A DNA stretch of 64,000 bases from Streptomyces sp. QL37 (lineage in GTDB: Bacteria; Actinomycetota; Actinomycetes; Streptomycetales; Streptomycetaceae). Shown here piece after piece: positions 1 through 10,472 of this stretch. Under the pieces are notes generated by a model, which was not told where the DNA came from, did no database searches, and was given only the letters and a program-made list of their open reading frames with translations. The translations under genes and the position numbers were made by a program. The DNA lies in contig NZ_PTJS01000001.1 in the NCBI RefSeq assembly GCF_002941025.1, forward strand, positions 3,224,001-3,288,000. The letters are read 5' to 3'. Positions within the stretch are counted from its first letter, which is position 1; every line of letters begins with the position of its first letter.

Positions 1-293
1 GTCTGCCGGGCGCGCTGCTGGTCGGCGAGCGGCACCCGGGCGGCCTGCGCTACGCGGGCAGCGTCGGGACGGGGTGGAGCGACGCCGAGCGGACCAGGCT
101 GGCCGAACTCCTCCGTGTCGCCGCGGTCGACACCTGCCCCTTCGACGAGACGCCCCCGGTGGCCGGGGCGCGCTGGGTGCTGCCGCGGCTGGTCGGTGAG
201 GTGCGGTACTCGACGCGGACGAAGGCGGGGAAGCTGCGCCAGCCCTCCTGGCACCGGCTCCGCCCGGACCTGGCGCCCGACGACATCGGGTGA
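1..293 (+). CDS. ATP-dependent DNA ligase, C-terminal fragment (LigD ligase-domain type)
   Basis: The reading frame is open from base 3 and ends in TGA at 291-293, so only the last 96 residues are in the window. They match the OB-fold tail of LigD-type ATP-dependent ligases: PGALLVGE, then RYAGSVGTGW, a TCPFDETPPV segment, and the closing WVLPRLVGEVRYSTRT...RQPSWHRLRPD. Such ligases seal double-strand breaks in bacterial non-homologous end joining, and the gene converges on ku at 494-1426, which supports that role. Whether this is a stand-alone ligase or the last domain of a multi-domain LigD cannot be judged because the 5' part is missing. Confidence 0.85.
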   Translation, partial: LPGALLVGERHPGGLRYAGSVGTGWSDAERTRLAELLRVAAVDTCPFDETPPVAGARWVLPRLVGEVRYSTRTKAGKLRQPSWHRLRPDLAPDDIG

Positions 294-310
294 CGGGCCG
301 GGCCGCCGCC

Positions 311-480
311 GGGTGCCGCGACGTGCGATGGCTGTCACGCGACCCGGTGCCGCGACGTGCGGGGGCCGTCACGCCGCCGGGTGCCGCGACGTGCGACGGC
401 CGTCACGCGACCCGGCGCCGCGACGTGCGATGGCCGTCACGCCACCCGGTGCCGCGACGTGCGATGGCCGTCACGCGATG
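311..480. repeat. Five tandem copies of a 34-bp repeat between ligase gene and ku
   Basis: The core GCCGCGACGTGCG recurs at 315, 349, 383, 417 and 451, exactly 34 bp apart. Each unit continues with a GAYGGCYGTCACGC-like segment; the inner 10-mer is a perfect palindrome (GACGGCCGTC) in the third unit. Units differ by only a few substitutions and there is no spacer DNA. The array fills the gap between the two convergent genes. The period is not a multiple of three and no gene runs through it. It may act as a transcription-terminating or protein-binding array, but that is inference. Confidence 0.9.
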
Positions 481-493
481 CCGCCCGCGACGG

Positions 494-1426
494 TCAGGAG
501 GCGGTCCGCTTCTTCGCCGCCGTCTTCCTCGCCGGCTGCTTCTTGGCAGCCGTCTTCCCGGAGGCCGTCTTCTTCGCCGCCGGGGCGGCCTTCTTCCGGG
601 CGCGGGACTTCCCGGGTGTCATCTCGTGCACGGTCGCGTCCTCGCCCCGCGTCTCCTTGGCCGCCTTCACCGAGGCGTTCAGCGCGGCCATCAGGTCCAT
701 GACCTTCCCCGGCTCCTCCTCCTCTTCCCCTGCCGCCGCCGGGAGCGCCTTGCCCTCGGACTTCGCCGCGAGCAGCTCTTCCAGGGCCTCCCGGTAGCGG
801 TCGCGGAAGCCGGAGATGTCGTCCAGGGCCATGCTGTCGGTGAGCTGCACGGCGCGTTCGATCTCGTCCTCGTCCAGCTCCGTCTCCCGGGGGGCGAGGG
901 ACTCCGGGCTGCGGATCTCGTCCGGCCAGCGCATCGAGTGCAGCACGATCGCGTCCTCCCGCACCCGCAGCAGGCCGAGCCGCTCACGGTTGTGCCAGGC
1001 GAACTTCGCCACGGCGACCTTGTCGCTGCGCTCCAGCGCCTTCCGCAGCAGGGCGTACGGCTTCGCCGCGACCTGTCCGTCGACCGCGAGGTAGTAGCTG
1101 TCGCTGATCCGTACGGGGTCGATGCTGTCGGCCTCGACGAACGCCACGATCTCGATGGCCTTCGCCGTCGGCAGCGGCATCCGGTCGAGTTCCTCGTCGG
1201 TCACGGGCACGGTCCGGTCCTTGGCGACCTCGTACCCCTTGCCGATCTCGTCCTGCGAGAGGACCTTGCCGTCGATCTCGCACACCTTGCGGGTGCGAAT
1301 CCGGCCCATGTCCTCCTGGTGGTACTGGTGGAAGGAGATCGAGTGGTTCTCGGTGGCCGAGACCACCTTGATCGGGATCGTGACCAGCCCGAAGCTGATC
1401 GCTCCTGTCCACAGGGGCCGCGGCAT
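494..1426 (-). CDS. ku: Ku protein, non-homologous end-joining DNA-end binding
   Basis: This 310-residue protein starts MPRPLWTGAISFGLVTIPIK, the hallmark of bacterial Ku, with the beta-barrel core over about residues 8-190 that encircles broken DNA ends as a homodimer and recruits LigD. The last ~45 residues are an Ala/Lys-rich tail (KKAAPAAKKTASGKTAAKK...), as in Ku paralogues of Streptomyces that carry basic C-terminal extensions for extra DNA contact. It converges with the ligase fragment across the 34-bp repeats. The ATG at 1424-1426 begins right at the conserved N-terminus, so the start is secure. Confidence 0.95.
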   Translation of the reverse strand: MPRPLWTGAISFGLVTIPIKVVSATENHSISFHQYHQEDMGRIRTRKVCEIDGKVLSQDEIGKGYEVAKDRTVPVTDEELDRMPLPTAKAIEIVAFVEADSIDPVRISDSYYLAVDGQVAAKPYALLRKALERSDKVAVAKFAWHNRERLGLLRVREDAIVLHSMRWPDEIRSPESLAPRETELDEDEIERAVQLTDSMALDDISGFRDRYREALEELLAAKSEGKALPAAAGEEEEEPGKVMDLMAALNASVKAAKETRGEDATVHEMTPGKSRARKKAAPAAKKTASGKTAAKKQPARKTAAKKRTAS

Positions 1427-1593
1427 CCAGTACCTCCATACCCCCCTGGTGGCTTGGCCGGGAGGCGGACCGGAGCGCCTGGAAGGGAGAAACCGACCCG
1501 AGAGGGCCGAGGCGCGGCCGGGCCACCGCCCGTATGCACGATCCTCGCGCCCCCGCCCCCGGACCGCATGTGGATCACCGGGGGGCCTGCCGG

Positions 1594-2079
1594 TCAGCGG
1601 CGAGGCAGGTCCGTCTCGCCGACCACCTGGTCGCCGCTCATCTCGCCGGTCCTACGGAAGCCGAGCCGCAGATAGAACTCCTCGGGGCCGTGCTCCCCCT
1701 GCCCCCAGGTCACCGTCACCCGCTTCTGTCCGCGCCGGAGGATCTCCTCGCAGACGGCGTCCACGGCGAAGCGCCCGTATCCCTTGCCCTGCTCGTCCGC
1801 GGCGACGGCCAGCCGCCAGAGTCCGGAACGGAGCCGGTCCTCGGGGTCGGCGGGGCCCTTGAGCCCGAACCGTACGTCGAAGAAGGCCATCACGAAGGCG
1901 ACGAGCCGGTCACCGTCGTAGACCAGCCGGGGCCAGGCCTTCTCCGGATCGGCGTACGCCTCGGCCAGGGACCGCGCGACCGGGGCGACGAACCGTTCCT
2001 GCTCGGGTGCGACCTTCAGTCGGCACGCGTCGAGGACGTTGTCCGGGGTCACCTTTTCCAGGCGGAGCTGTGCGGCCAT
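1594..2079 (-). CDS. GNAT family N-acetyltransferase
   Basis: A 161-residue single-domain protein. The acetyl-CoA loop is visible as LAVAADEQGKGYGRFAV (about residues 90-106), followed by VTVTWGQGEHGPEEFYLRLGFRRTGE, the typical motif B with the FYxxLGF element. The order resembles small SpeG/RimI-like GNATs that acetylate amines or small molecules; the substrate cannot be read from sequence. The ATG at 2077-2079 is preferred because the family N-terminus (LRLEKVTPDN) starts there. It lies downstream of the SDR gene on the same strand with a 65-bp gap. Confidence 0.85.
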   Translation of the reverse strand: MAAQLRLEKVTPDNVLDACRLKVAPEQERFVAPVARSLAEAYADPEKAWPRLVYDGDRLVAFVMAFFDVRFGLKGPADPEDRLRSGLWRLAVAADEQGKGYGRFAVDAVCEEILRRGQKRVTVTWGQGEHGPEEFYLRLGFRRTGEMSGDQVVGETDLPRR

Positions 2080-2144
2080 ACACGCACCGTACGGGCGCAC
2101 CCGCGCGCCGGGCCATCGAATTCCGGCCCGGCCCGGCGAGCGGG

Positions 2145-2840
2145 TCACCAGGCGGCGGGGCCTTCCGCGTCGAAGAAGCCGCCGGTCGGGCCGTCCGCGC
2201 CGACGAGAGCCATACGGACGATGATCTCCGCGCCCTCCTCCACCGTCTTGGGGCCCGAGTGGCCGTTGAGGTCGGTGGCGGTGTAACCGGGGTCGACGGC
2301 GTTGAACCTGATGCCCGGGAAGGCCTTCGCGTACTGCGAAGTCACCATGACCAGAGCCGTCTTGGACGAGTTGTAGTCGAGCGCCGCCACGGTGAACTCG
2401 ACACGGGTCGGGTCGTTCGTCGCCGCCAGCGAGCCGAGGCCGCTGGACACGTTCACGACGACCGGGTCCTTCCCGGCCTCCAGCAGCGGCAGGAAGGCCC
2501 TGGTCACACGCACGGCACCGAAGACATTGGTCTCGAACGTGCTCCGCATGTCCGCCCCGGTCACCTCGCCCACCGGCTTGCGGACGCCGACGATCCCGGC
2601 GTTGTTGACCAGGACGTCCAGCCGGCCCGCGTCCTTCGTCACGAAGGCGGCGGCGGCCTCGACGGAGTCGTCGTCCGTGATGTCGAGCTGCACGAAGCGC
2701 GCGCCGAGCCGCGCCGCGGCCTCCTCCCCGCGCCGGGCGTCGCGCGCCCCGGCGTAGACGGTGTGTCCGGCCTCGACGAGGCGGCGGGCGGTCTCGTAGC
2801 CGAGGCCCTTGTTGGCTCCGGTGATGAGGGTGGTGGTCAT
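2145..2840 (-). CDS. Short-chain dehydrogenase/reductase (SDR)
   Basis: A 231-residue classical SDR. The cofactor motif TGANKGLG sits near the N-terminus, NNAG follows at about residue 81, and the catalytic YNSSK (Tyr-x-x-x-Lys) at about 155-160 with the preceding VNVSS serine strand. ARDARR after the second strand suggests NADP(H) preference. The sequence resembles carbonyl-reductase-like SDRs that reduce aldehydes or ketones. It is divergent from the XRE regulator at 2979, and in many actinomycetes such pairs have the regulator controlling the SDR; that link is inferred from position only. Confidence 0.88.
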   Translation of the reverse strand: MTTTLITGANKGLGYETARRLVEAGHTVYAGARDARRGEEAAARLGARFVQLDITDDDSVEAAAAFVTKDAGRLDVLVNNAGIVGVRKPVGEVTGADMRSTFETNVFGAVRVTRAFLPLLEAGKDPVVVNVSSGLGSLAATNDPTRVEFTVAALDYNSSKTALVMVTSQYAKAFPGIRFNAVDPGYTATDLNGHSGPKTVEEGAEIIVRMALVGADGPTGGFFDAEGPAAW

Positions 2841-2978
2841 GGTGGCGCTCCCGTGTTCGGCATTCGGCTGGGTGACGTCTCCACCCTGCCCCCGTCTCCG
2901 GCGGACAGGGAGTGCCCGCCTCAGCGGGTGGACTGCCGGTACCAGGCTGTTCGGCGGGCCTGCCCGGATACTGGAGGG

Positions 2979-3872
2979 GTGAGCGCATCCAAGGACGCAC
3001 CATCCAAGGCCCCGTCCGGGAACGCGTCCGGCGACCCGGACTCCAGGGACCTGGGCAAGGCCCTGCACGGCTGGCGGGACCGGATCTCCCCGGCCACGGT
3101 CGGTCTGCCCGCCGGCGGGGTACGGCGGGCGGCGGGGCTCCGGCGCGAGGAGCTGGCCCAGCTCGCCGCCCTCTCCGTCGACTACATCACCCGCCTCGAA
3201 CAGGGCCGCGCCACGTCCCCGTCACCGCAGGTCCTCGCCGCCCTGGCCCGCGCACTGCGCCTCTCGGACGCCGAACGCACCTACCTGTACCTGCTCGCGG
3301 GACAGCCCGAGCCCGGGCCCGGCCACATCTCGGACCACATCCCGCCGGGGCTCCGCCGGCTTCTCGACCAGCTGAACGGCGCGCCGCTGAGCGTCTACGA
3401 CGCCGCCTGGAACCTCGTCGAGTGGAATCCGTCCTGGGCGGGCCTGCTCGGCGACCCCTCCGCACTGCGCGGCCGCGAACGCAACATGATCTGGCGGCAC
3501 TTCAACGGCCTGCCGGGGCGGGTCCGCCAGACACCGGAGCAGAAGGCGGACTTCGAGGCGACGATGGTGGGCGACCTCCGGGCGGCCACCGCCCGCTACC
3601 CGGCCGACCAGGGGCTGCGCTCACTGGTCAAGGAACTGCGGGAGACCAGCACCGCCTTCGCCGGCCTGTGGGACTCGGGCATCGTGGGTGTCCACCGGTC
3701 CGGCGCCAAGGCGGTCGTCCACCCCGAGATCGGCACGCTCACCCTCGACTGCGACGTCCTGGTCGCCCCGGGCAGCGACCTGCGGGTCGTCGCGTACACC
3801 GCGGCCCCCGGCAGCGACGACGCCGCCCGGCTCGGCCTGCTCGCCGTCATCGGCACCCAGGCCATGACCTGA
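2979..3872 (+). CDS. XRE-family regulator with MmyB-like ligand-binding domain
   Basis: A 297-residue regulator. A helix-turn-helix occupies about residues 45-85 (RREELAQLAALSVDYITRLEQGR), typical of the XRE/MmyB group, followed by a PAS-like ligand-binding domain ending VAPGSDLRVVAYTAAPGSDDAARL. Members usually sit next to and control an SDR gene, as here with the divergent gene ending 2840. The GTG at 2979 follows GGAGG by only one base, so either initiation uses unusually close spacing, the message is leaderless, or the in-frame GTG at 2928 is used. The start is therefore uncertain. Confidence 0.85.
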   Translation: MSASKDAPSKAPSGNASGDPDSRDLGKALHGWRDRISPATVGLPAGGVRRAAGLRREELAQLAALSVDYITRLEQGRATSPSPQVLAALARALRLSDAERTYLYLLAGQPEPGPGHISDHIPPGLRRLLDQLNGAPLSVYDAAWNLVEWNPSWAGLLGDPSALRGRERNMIWRHFNGLPGRVRQTPEQKADFEATMVGDLRAATARYPADQGLRSLVKELRETSTAFAGLWDSGIVGVHRSGAKAVVHPEIGTLTLDCDVLVAPGSDLRVVAYTAAPGSDDAARLGLLAVIGTQAMT

Positions 3873-3902
3873 CACGGAGGGGCGCCCGCCCACCGGGCGG
3901 CG

Positions 3903-4430
3903 CTACTCCCCGGTGACACCGTCGGCGAGTTCGCGGACCACGTCGAGCTGGCCGACGTGCCGGGCGTACTCCTGCAGCAGGTGGAACAGGATCCAGATCA
4001 GGGCCGGACGGTGGTCAGGTGGGTTGAAGCGGCCGCCGCCGCGCGCGGGTTGCATCAGACCGGCGCCCGCCACGATCTCGCGGGACCGTGCGCACTCGTC
4101 CAGGAAGAGCGTTCGGATCTCCTGCGCCGACTCCTCGGCTCCGACCCGCCATTTCCCCGTGTCGGGGTCCTCGTCGCCCCAGGGGGAATCCACCTGTTCG
4201 GCGGTGAACCCCCAGCGGAGCCATCGCCGTTCCACGAACGCGAGGTGCTTGAGCAGGGCGAGCGGGGTCCAGCCGGACGGGAGTCTGCTGTTGCGGAGGT
4301 CCTCCTCGGACATGCCGTCGAGCTTGCGCAGCAGCGCGGCACGGTAGAAGTCGAGGTAGGCGAGCAGGAGTTCGCGGGGGTCGGTCAAGGTGTCCGGGGG
4401 TTCGACCGCGGGGTCGAAGGAAGCAGTCAT
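3903..4430 (-). CDS. DinB/DUF664 family protein
   Basis: A 175-residue protein of the DinB-like four-helix fold, DUF664 branch. Typical elements are LLAYLDFYRAALLRKLDGM, SGWTPLALLKHLAFVERRWLRWGF and the C-terminal LLQEYARHVGQLDVVRELADG, which supply metal-binding histidines in the superfamily. Some relatives are thiol-dependent (mycothiol or bacillithiol) transferases, but no specific activity can be assigned. The start at 4428-4430 is chosen over the longer frame because homology begins at about residue 10 from there. It converges with the XRE gene over an imperfect GC hairpin (3882-3903). Confidence 0.8.
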   Translation of the reverse strand: MTASFDPAVEPPDTLTDPRELLLAYLDFYRAALLRKLDGMSEEDLRNSRLPSGWTPLALLKHLAFVERRWLRWGFTAEQVDSPWGDEDPDTGKWRVGAEESAQEIRTLFLDECARSREIVAGAGLMQPARGGGRFNPPDHRPALIWILFHLLQEYARHVGQLDVVRELADGVTGE

Positions 4431-4530
4431 GCGCCGGACGGTAGCGCCGGGCACCTCCACGGACCATCGATATCGCCGGACAGCGGACCTCCGACGCAGT
4501 CGGCCAGGCCATCCACCAGGCGGCAGCTCT

Positions 4531-4559
4531 TTTCCAATCTGCTTCAAGCAGGCTATAAA
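4531..4559 (+). promoter_or_regulatory. Predicted promoter and palindromic operator of the aldolase-DeoR unit
   Basis: TTTCCA (4531-4536) and TATAAA (4554-4559) are separated by 17 bp, a good vegetative-sigma arrangement for this GC-rich genome. The spacer holds the perfect palindrome CTGCTTCAAGCAG (4539-4551). It lies ~60 bp ahead of the aldolase gene, whose downstream partner is a DeoR repressor, so autoregulation through this palindrome is a reasonable inference. Confidence 0.5.
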
Positions 4560-4619
4560 TGAGCAACTTCGAGCACCATTCGCCTGGGTTCACGCAGCCC
4601 GCATCCGCGAAGGACGCCC

Positions 4620-5462
4620 ATGCCGCTCATATCCACCGGTGTCATCACGCACGGCGCCCGGACCGACGCGACCGGCGTCGGGGCCTTCAACGTCGTGCAG
4701 ATCGAACACGCGCAGGCCATCGCGAGCGGGGCGGAAGCCGCCGGGCTGCCGGTGATCCTCCAGGTCAGCGAGAACACCGCGCGCTACCACGGCGGCCTCG
4801 AACCCATCGGGCTCGCCTCGCTCGCCGTCGCCCGGGCGGCGGGCGTGCCGGTCTCCGTGCATCTGGACCACGCCGAGTCGGCCGAGCTGGTCCGCGAGGC
4901 GGTCCGGCTCGGCTTCACCTCCGTCATGTTCGACGCGTCGGCCCTCCCGTACGCCGACAACGTCGCCGCGACCCGCGAGATCACCGCCTACTGCCACAGC
5001 CACGGCGTCTGGGTGGAGGCGGAGCTCGGCGAGATCGGCGGCAAGGACGGTGCGCACGCTCCTGGCGTACGCACCGACCCGGACGAGGCCCGGGCGTTCG
5101 TGGAGGCCACGGCTGTCGACGCGCTCGCCGTGGCCGTCGGCAGTTCGCACGCGATGCTGACCCGCGACGCCGTCCTCGACTTCGCGCTCATCTCCCGGCT
5201 GCGCGACGCGGTGGGGGTCCCGCTCGTCCTGCACGGCTCCTCGGGGGTGGGCGACACGGGTCTCGCGGCGGCGATCGGCGCCGGAATGACGAAGGTCAAC
5301 ATCTCCACGCATCTGAACAAGCTGTTCACCCGGGCCGTCCGCGACTATCTGGACACCCACGCCGAGGCCGCGGACCCCCGCGCCTATCTCGGCCCGGCCC
5401 GCGCCGCGGTCGCCGCGGAGGTGGCGCGCCTGCTGGGCGTCCTGGCGCGCCCCGGACGATAG
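4620..5462 (+). CDS. Class II ketose-bisphosphate aldolase
   Basis: A 280-residue zinc-dependent aldolase of the FbaA/GatY/KbaY family. Motifs in order: GAFNVVQIEHAQAI, HLDHAES (about residues 81-87, with the acid Asp83 and zinc ligand His84), EAELGEIGGKDG (about 133-143), the AVGSSHAM strand and VLHGSSGVGD phosphate loop, then KVNISTHLN. These enzymes split fructose- or tagatose-1,6-bisphosphate, or related phosphosugars, into triose phosphates. Pairing with a DeoR sugar-phosphate repressor 29 bp downstream suggests a dedicated sugar catabolic unit rather than housekeeping glycolysis. The exact sugar is not determined. GAAGGAC supplies the ribosome site. Confidence 0.88.
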   Translation: MPLISTGVITHGARTDATGVGAFNVVQIEHAQAIASGAEAAGLPVILQVSENTARYHGGLEPIGLASLAVARAAGVPVSVHLDHAESAELVREAVRLGFTSVMFDASALPYADNVAATREITAYCHSHGVWVEAELGEIGGKDGAHAPGVRTDPDEARAFVEATAVDALAVAVGSSHAMLTRDAVLDFALISRLRDAVGVPLVLHGSSGVGDTGLAAAIGAGMTKVNISTHLNKLFTRAVRDYLDTHAEAADPRAYLGPARAAVAAEVARLLGVLARPGR

Positions 5463-5491
5463 GCTTGTGAGCTGCGAGCGAGGAGGATCCG

Positions 5492-6271
5492 GTGGCGGCA
5501 CACACACGGTGGACCCGGCTGCTGGAGATCCTCAGCGACCAGGGTCACCTCGACGTACTCGACGCCGCCGAACGGCTCGGCTGTTCCGCCGCCACCGTCC
5601 GCCGCGACCTGGACGAGCTCGCCCGGCAGAACCTGCTGACCCGCACCCGGGGCGGCGCGGTGGTGAGCACCGTCGCCTACGACCTGCCGTTGCGCTACAA
5701 GGCGGCCCGCAAGGCGGACGAGAAGCAGCGCATCGCCGAGGCCGCGGCCGAGCTGATCCCGACGGGCTCCACCGTCGGCCTCAACGGCGGCACGACGACC
5801 TCCGAGGTGGCCAGGGAGCTCGCGCTGCGGCCGGAACCGTCGGGCGGGGGCGTGGCGCTGACCGTGGTGACCAACGCGATCAACATCGCCAACGAGCTGG
5901 CGGTCCGCCCCCAGGTGAAGATCGTCGTCACCGGCGGGGTGGCCAGGCCCAATTCGTACGAACTCGTCGGCCCCCTGGTCGACTCGGTCCTGCGCGGTCT
6001 CGCGCTCGACTACACGATCCTCGGCGTGGACGCCGTGCACGCCCGGTTCGGCGCGGCCACGCACGACGAGTCCGAGGCCGGCGCCAACCGTGCCCTCGCC
6101 GAGTGCGCGGGCACCGTGATCGTGGTCGCCGACTCCTCCAAACTCGGGCGCCGGGCCTTCGCCCAGGTGTGCGAGACCAGCGCGGTGTCGGTGCTGGTCA
6201 CGGACAAGGACGCGCCCGAGGACGTCGTGGAGGAGTTCACCGCACTGGGCATCGACGTCCTGCGGGTGTGA
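5492..6271 (+). CDS. DeoR/GlpR family transcriptional regulator
   Basis: A 259-residue DeoR-type repressor. The N-terminal winged helix is clear (RLLEILSDQGHLDVLDAAERLGCSAATVRRDLDEL, about residues 9-43) with the RTRGGAV wing, followed by the sugar-phosphate-sensing DeoRC domain with GLNGGTTTSEVAREL and LGVDAVHARFGAATHDESEA. Effectors in the family are phosphorylated sugars. It begins with GTG behind a strong AGGAGG and is very likely cotranscribed with the aldolase. The palindrome at 4539-4551 is the best candidate operator. Confidence 0.9.
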   Translation: MAAHTRWTRLLEILSDQGHLDVLDAAERLGCSAATVRRDLDELARQNLLTRTRGGAVVSTVAYDLPLRYKAARKADEKQRIAEAAAELIPTGSTVGLNGGTTTSEVARELALRPEPSGGGVALTVVTNAINIANELAVRPQVKIVVTGGVARPNSYELVGPLVDSVLRGLALDYTILGVDAVHARFGAATHDESEAGANRALAECAGTVIVVADSSKLGRRAFAQVCETSAVSVLVTDKDAPEDVVEEFTALGIDVLRV

Positions 6272-6281
6272 ACCCCGCAGG

Positions 6282-8366
<2,085 letters not shown>

Positions 8367-8450
8367 CGGGTGCCCGGGCCGGCCGCCCGACCCGGGACCT
8401 TATCCTCGGACTCACGGCGGACACGCCGGCGGATACGCAGGAGAGCGAAG

Positions 8451-8765
8451 GTGGCGGCAATGGCGAAGGTCCCGGCAGCGGCAGTGGCGGCGGGCGGACT
8501 CGTCGGCGGGTACGGAATCGCCCGCTGGACCAGGAAGCGCCCGCTGGGCGGCGTCGCACTGGCCGCCGCCGGGTCGGTGGCGGCGTACGAGTGGAACCGG
8601 CAGGCCGGGGCACGCGCGGCCACCGGGCTGACCGTCGCCTACGTCGCCGCCTTCGCCGGCTCGCACCCCCTGGCCAAGAAGCTCGGCGCCTGGCCCGCGG
8701 TGTTCACCGTGGCGGGCGGCGTCGCCGCCGCGTCCTGGGCGGTCACCCGTCGGGGCACCCGCTAG
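8451..8765 (+). CDS. Small hydrophobic protein of unknown function
   Basis: A 104-residue protein made of glycine/alanine-rich hydrophobic stretches: VAAGGLVGGYGIARW, GGVALAAAGSVAAYEW, GLTVAYVAAFAGSHPLA and AVFTVAGGVAAASWAV, which could form up to four membrane segments. A GTG start at 8451 is favoured because AGGAG precedes it by about 7 bases; the ATG three codons later is an alternative. It follows argG by 84 bp on the same strand and ends just before a strong hairpin. No family could be named, though such small membrane proteins are common in Streptomyces. Confidence 0.7.
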   Translation: MAAMAKVPAAAVAAGGLVGGYGIARWTRKRPLGGVALAAAGSVAAYEWNRQAGARAATGLTVAYVAAFAGSHPLAKKLGAWPAVFTVAGGVAAASWAVTRRGTR

Positions 8766-8772
8766 ACCCACC

Positions 8773-8800
8773 GGGGAGCGGCCGCGCGCGGCCGCTCCCC
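8773..8800. terminator. Perfect 28-bp GC palindrome, likely terminator
   Basis: GGGGAGCGGCCGCG is followed directly by its reverse complement, giving a 14-bp perfect inverted repeat. Although it sits between the plus-strand small membrane gene and the converging DUF445 gene, a GAAAAAG run follows on the plus strand, not a T-run. A bidirectional transcription stop is likely. Confidence 0.65.
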
Positions 8801-8912
8801 GAAAAAGTCCGGCCCCGGGGATTGAACACGGGCGCCGTGGGGTGCGTACTGAAGAGCAACTCCCCGCGTGACCCGGGGGCGTGCCCGTACGACAGGACGG
8901 GCACGTCTCCGG

Positions 8913-10238
8913 TCAGCCCCCCAGCGCGTGTGACACCGAATAGATCGCCAGGCCGGCCAGCGCACCCACCACCGTGCCGTTGATCCGGATGAACTGCAGG
9001 TCGCGGCCGATGTGCGCCTCGATCTTCTTCGACGTCTGGTCCGCGTCCCAGCCGGCCACCGTGTCGCTGATCAGCGAGGTGATCTCCGTGCGGTAGGTCG
9101 TGACGACGTACGCCGCCGCGTCCTCCAGCCAGCCCTCCAGCTTCGCCTGAAGCCGCTCGTCCGTGGAGAGCCTGGCGCCCAGGGAGATCAGCGAGGCCCG
9201 GGCCCGCATCCTCAGCTCGCTCCGCTCGTCCTCGGCCGCCGAGATGATCATCGTACGGACGGAGGACCAGGCGGAGGCGATGACGTCCTGGACCTCACCA
9301 CGCCCCAGGATCTCCGACTTCAGCCGCTCCACCCGGGCGCGGGTGTCGCTGTCGGTCTGGAGGTCGGCGGCGAAGTCCGTCAGGAACGTGTCGATCGAAC
9401 CGCGTGCCGGATGGCCCGGCATGTCACGCATCTCCGTGACGAAGCGCAGCAGCTCCTTGTAGACCCGCTCCCCCACCCGCTTGTCGACGAACCGGGGCGT
9501 CCAGCCGGGCGCGCCGCCCTGGACCGCGTCCATCACGGAGTCACCGTGCATGACCAGCCAGTCGTGCGCCCGTACGCAGACGAGGTCGACGACCCTGCGG
9601 TGGCCGCCGTCCTGGACGATCTTCTCCAGCATCTTGCCCATGCCCGGACCGACTTCCACCGCGTCCGCCCGCCGGGTGATCGCCTCCCCGACGACCGCCT
9701 GCACGTCGGAGTCCCGCAGCACGGTCAGCGCGCCGCGCAGCGCGGTGGCCAGCTCGGCGGTGACCCGGTCGGCGTGCTCCGGCTCCGCCAGCCACGCTCC
9801 GAGCCTCTTGCCGACCCCCAGAGCGTGAATTCGGTCACGAACGACGTCCCCGGAGAGAAAATTCTCGCCCACGAAGGAACCGAGTGATGCCCCCAACTGG
9901 TCCTTCTTGGTGGGAATGATGGCGGTGTGGGGGATGGGCAGGCCGAGCGGGCGCCGGAACAGCGCCGTGACGGCGAACCAGTCCGCCAGCGCACCGACCA
10001 TTCCCGCCTCGGCAGCCGCCGCGACGTAGCCCGGCCAGCCGCCCACACCCGCGTTCTTCGCCCAGGTGGCGAGGACGTACACGATCGCGACGAGCAGGAG
10101 CAGACCCGTGGCGGTGGTCTTCATACGGCGCACACCGCGCCGCTTCTCCTCGTCGGCGGCGGTGTACGCGAACCCGCCCAGCCCGGGCCCGCGGCCCTCC
10201 GCCCCGGCTGCCGTTCCCTGTCCCGCGTCCTGTTCCAT
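8913..10238 (-). CDS. DUF445 domain-containing membrane protein
   Basis: A 441-residue DUF445 (YjiN/YheB-like) protein. A membrane segment TGLLLLVAIVYVLATWA follows a charged N-terminal tail, then the family signature YVAAAAEAGMVGALADWFAVTALFRRPLGLPIPHTAIIP at about residues 68-107. A long helical middle with repeated VVG/DRV segments leads to a C-terminal membrane anchor INGTVVGALAGLAIYSVSHAL. The function of the family is not established. ATG 10236-10238 follows GGTGGAG; a GTG nine bases upstream is a possible alternative. The first ~35 residues are Gly/Ala-rich and poorly conserved in character. Confidence 0.88.
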   Translation of the reverse strand: MEQDAGQGTAAGAEGRGPGLGGFAYTAADEEKRRGVRRMKTTATGLLLLVAIVYVLATWAKNAGVGGWPGYVAAAAEAGMVGALADWFAVTALFRRPLGLPIPHTAIIPTKKDQLGASLGSFVGENFLSGDVVRDRIHALGVGKRLGAWLAEPEHADRVTAELATALRGALTVLRDSDVQAVVGEAITRRADAVEVGPGMGKMLEKIVQDGGHRRVVDLVCVRAHDWLVMHGDSVMDAVQGGAPGWTPRFVDKRVGERVYKELLRFVTEMRDMPGHPARGSIDTFLTDFAADLQTDSDTRARVERLKSEILGRGEVQDVIASAWSSVRTMIISAAEDERSELRMRARASLISLGARLSTDERLQAKLEGWLEDAAAYVVTTYRTEITSLISDTVAGWDADQTSKKIEAHIGRDLQFIRINGTVVGALAGLAIYSVSHALGG

Positions 10239-10472
10239 CCGCTCCACCTGTCCGCGTACACGTCACACAGTGCCGTACGCATTGTCCCTACCTCACCTAC
10301 TCCCGGGCCGCACGTCGAGTTCCCTGAAGACCGGCCGCGCCATGGGGACGGCGCCGCGGCCGGCTGGGCACGCGCCTTCACCCGCCCCCCGTGGCCCGGT
10401 CGGTCCGGGGCCTGCCGCATCATGAAAGCGACCCGAACACCGGGCCGGACACCGCAAGGAGAACCACCACAG

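Noticed and set aside
311..480. CRISPR array
   Set aside because: The 34-bp units are directly tandem, with no variable spacers and no cas genes nearby.
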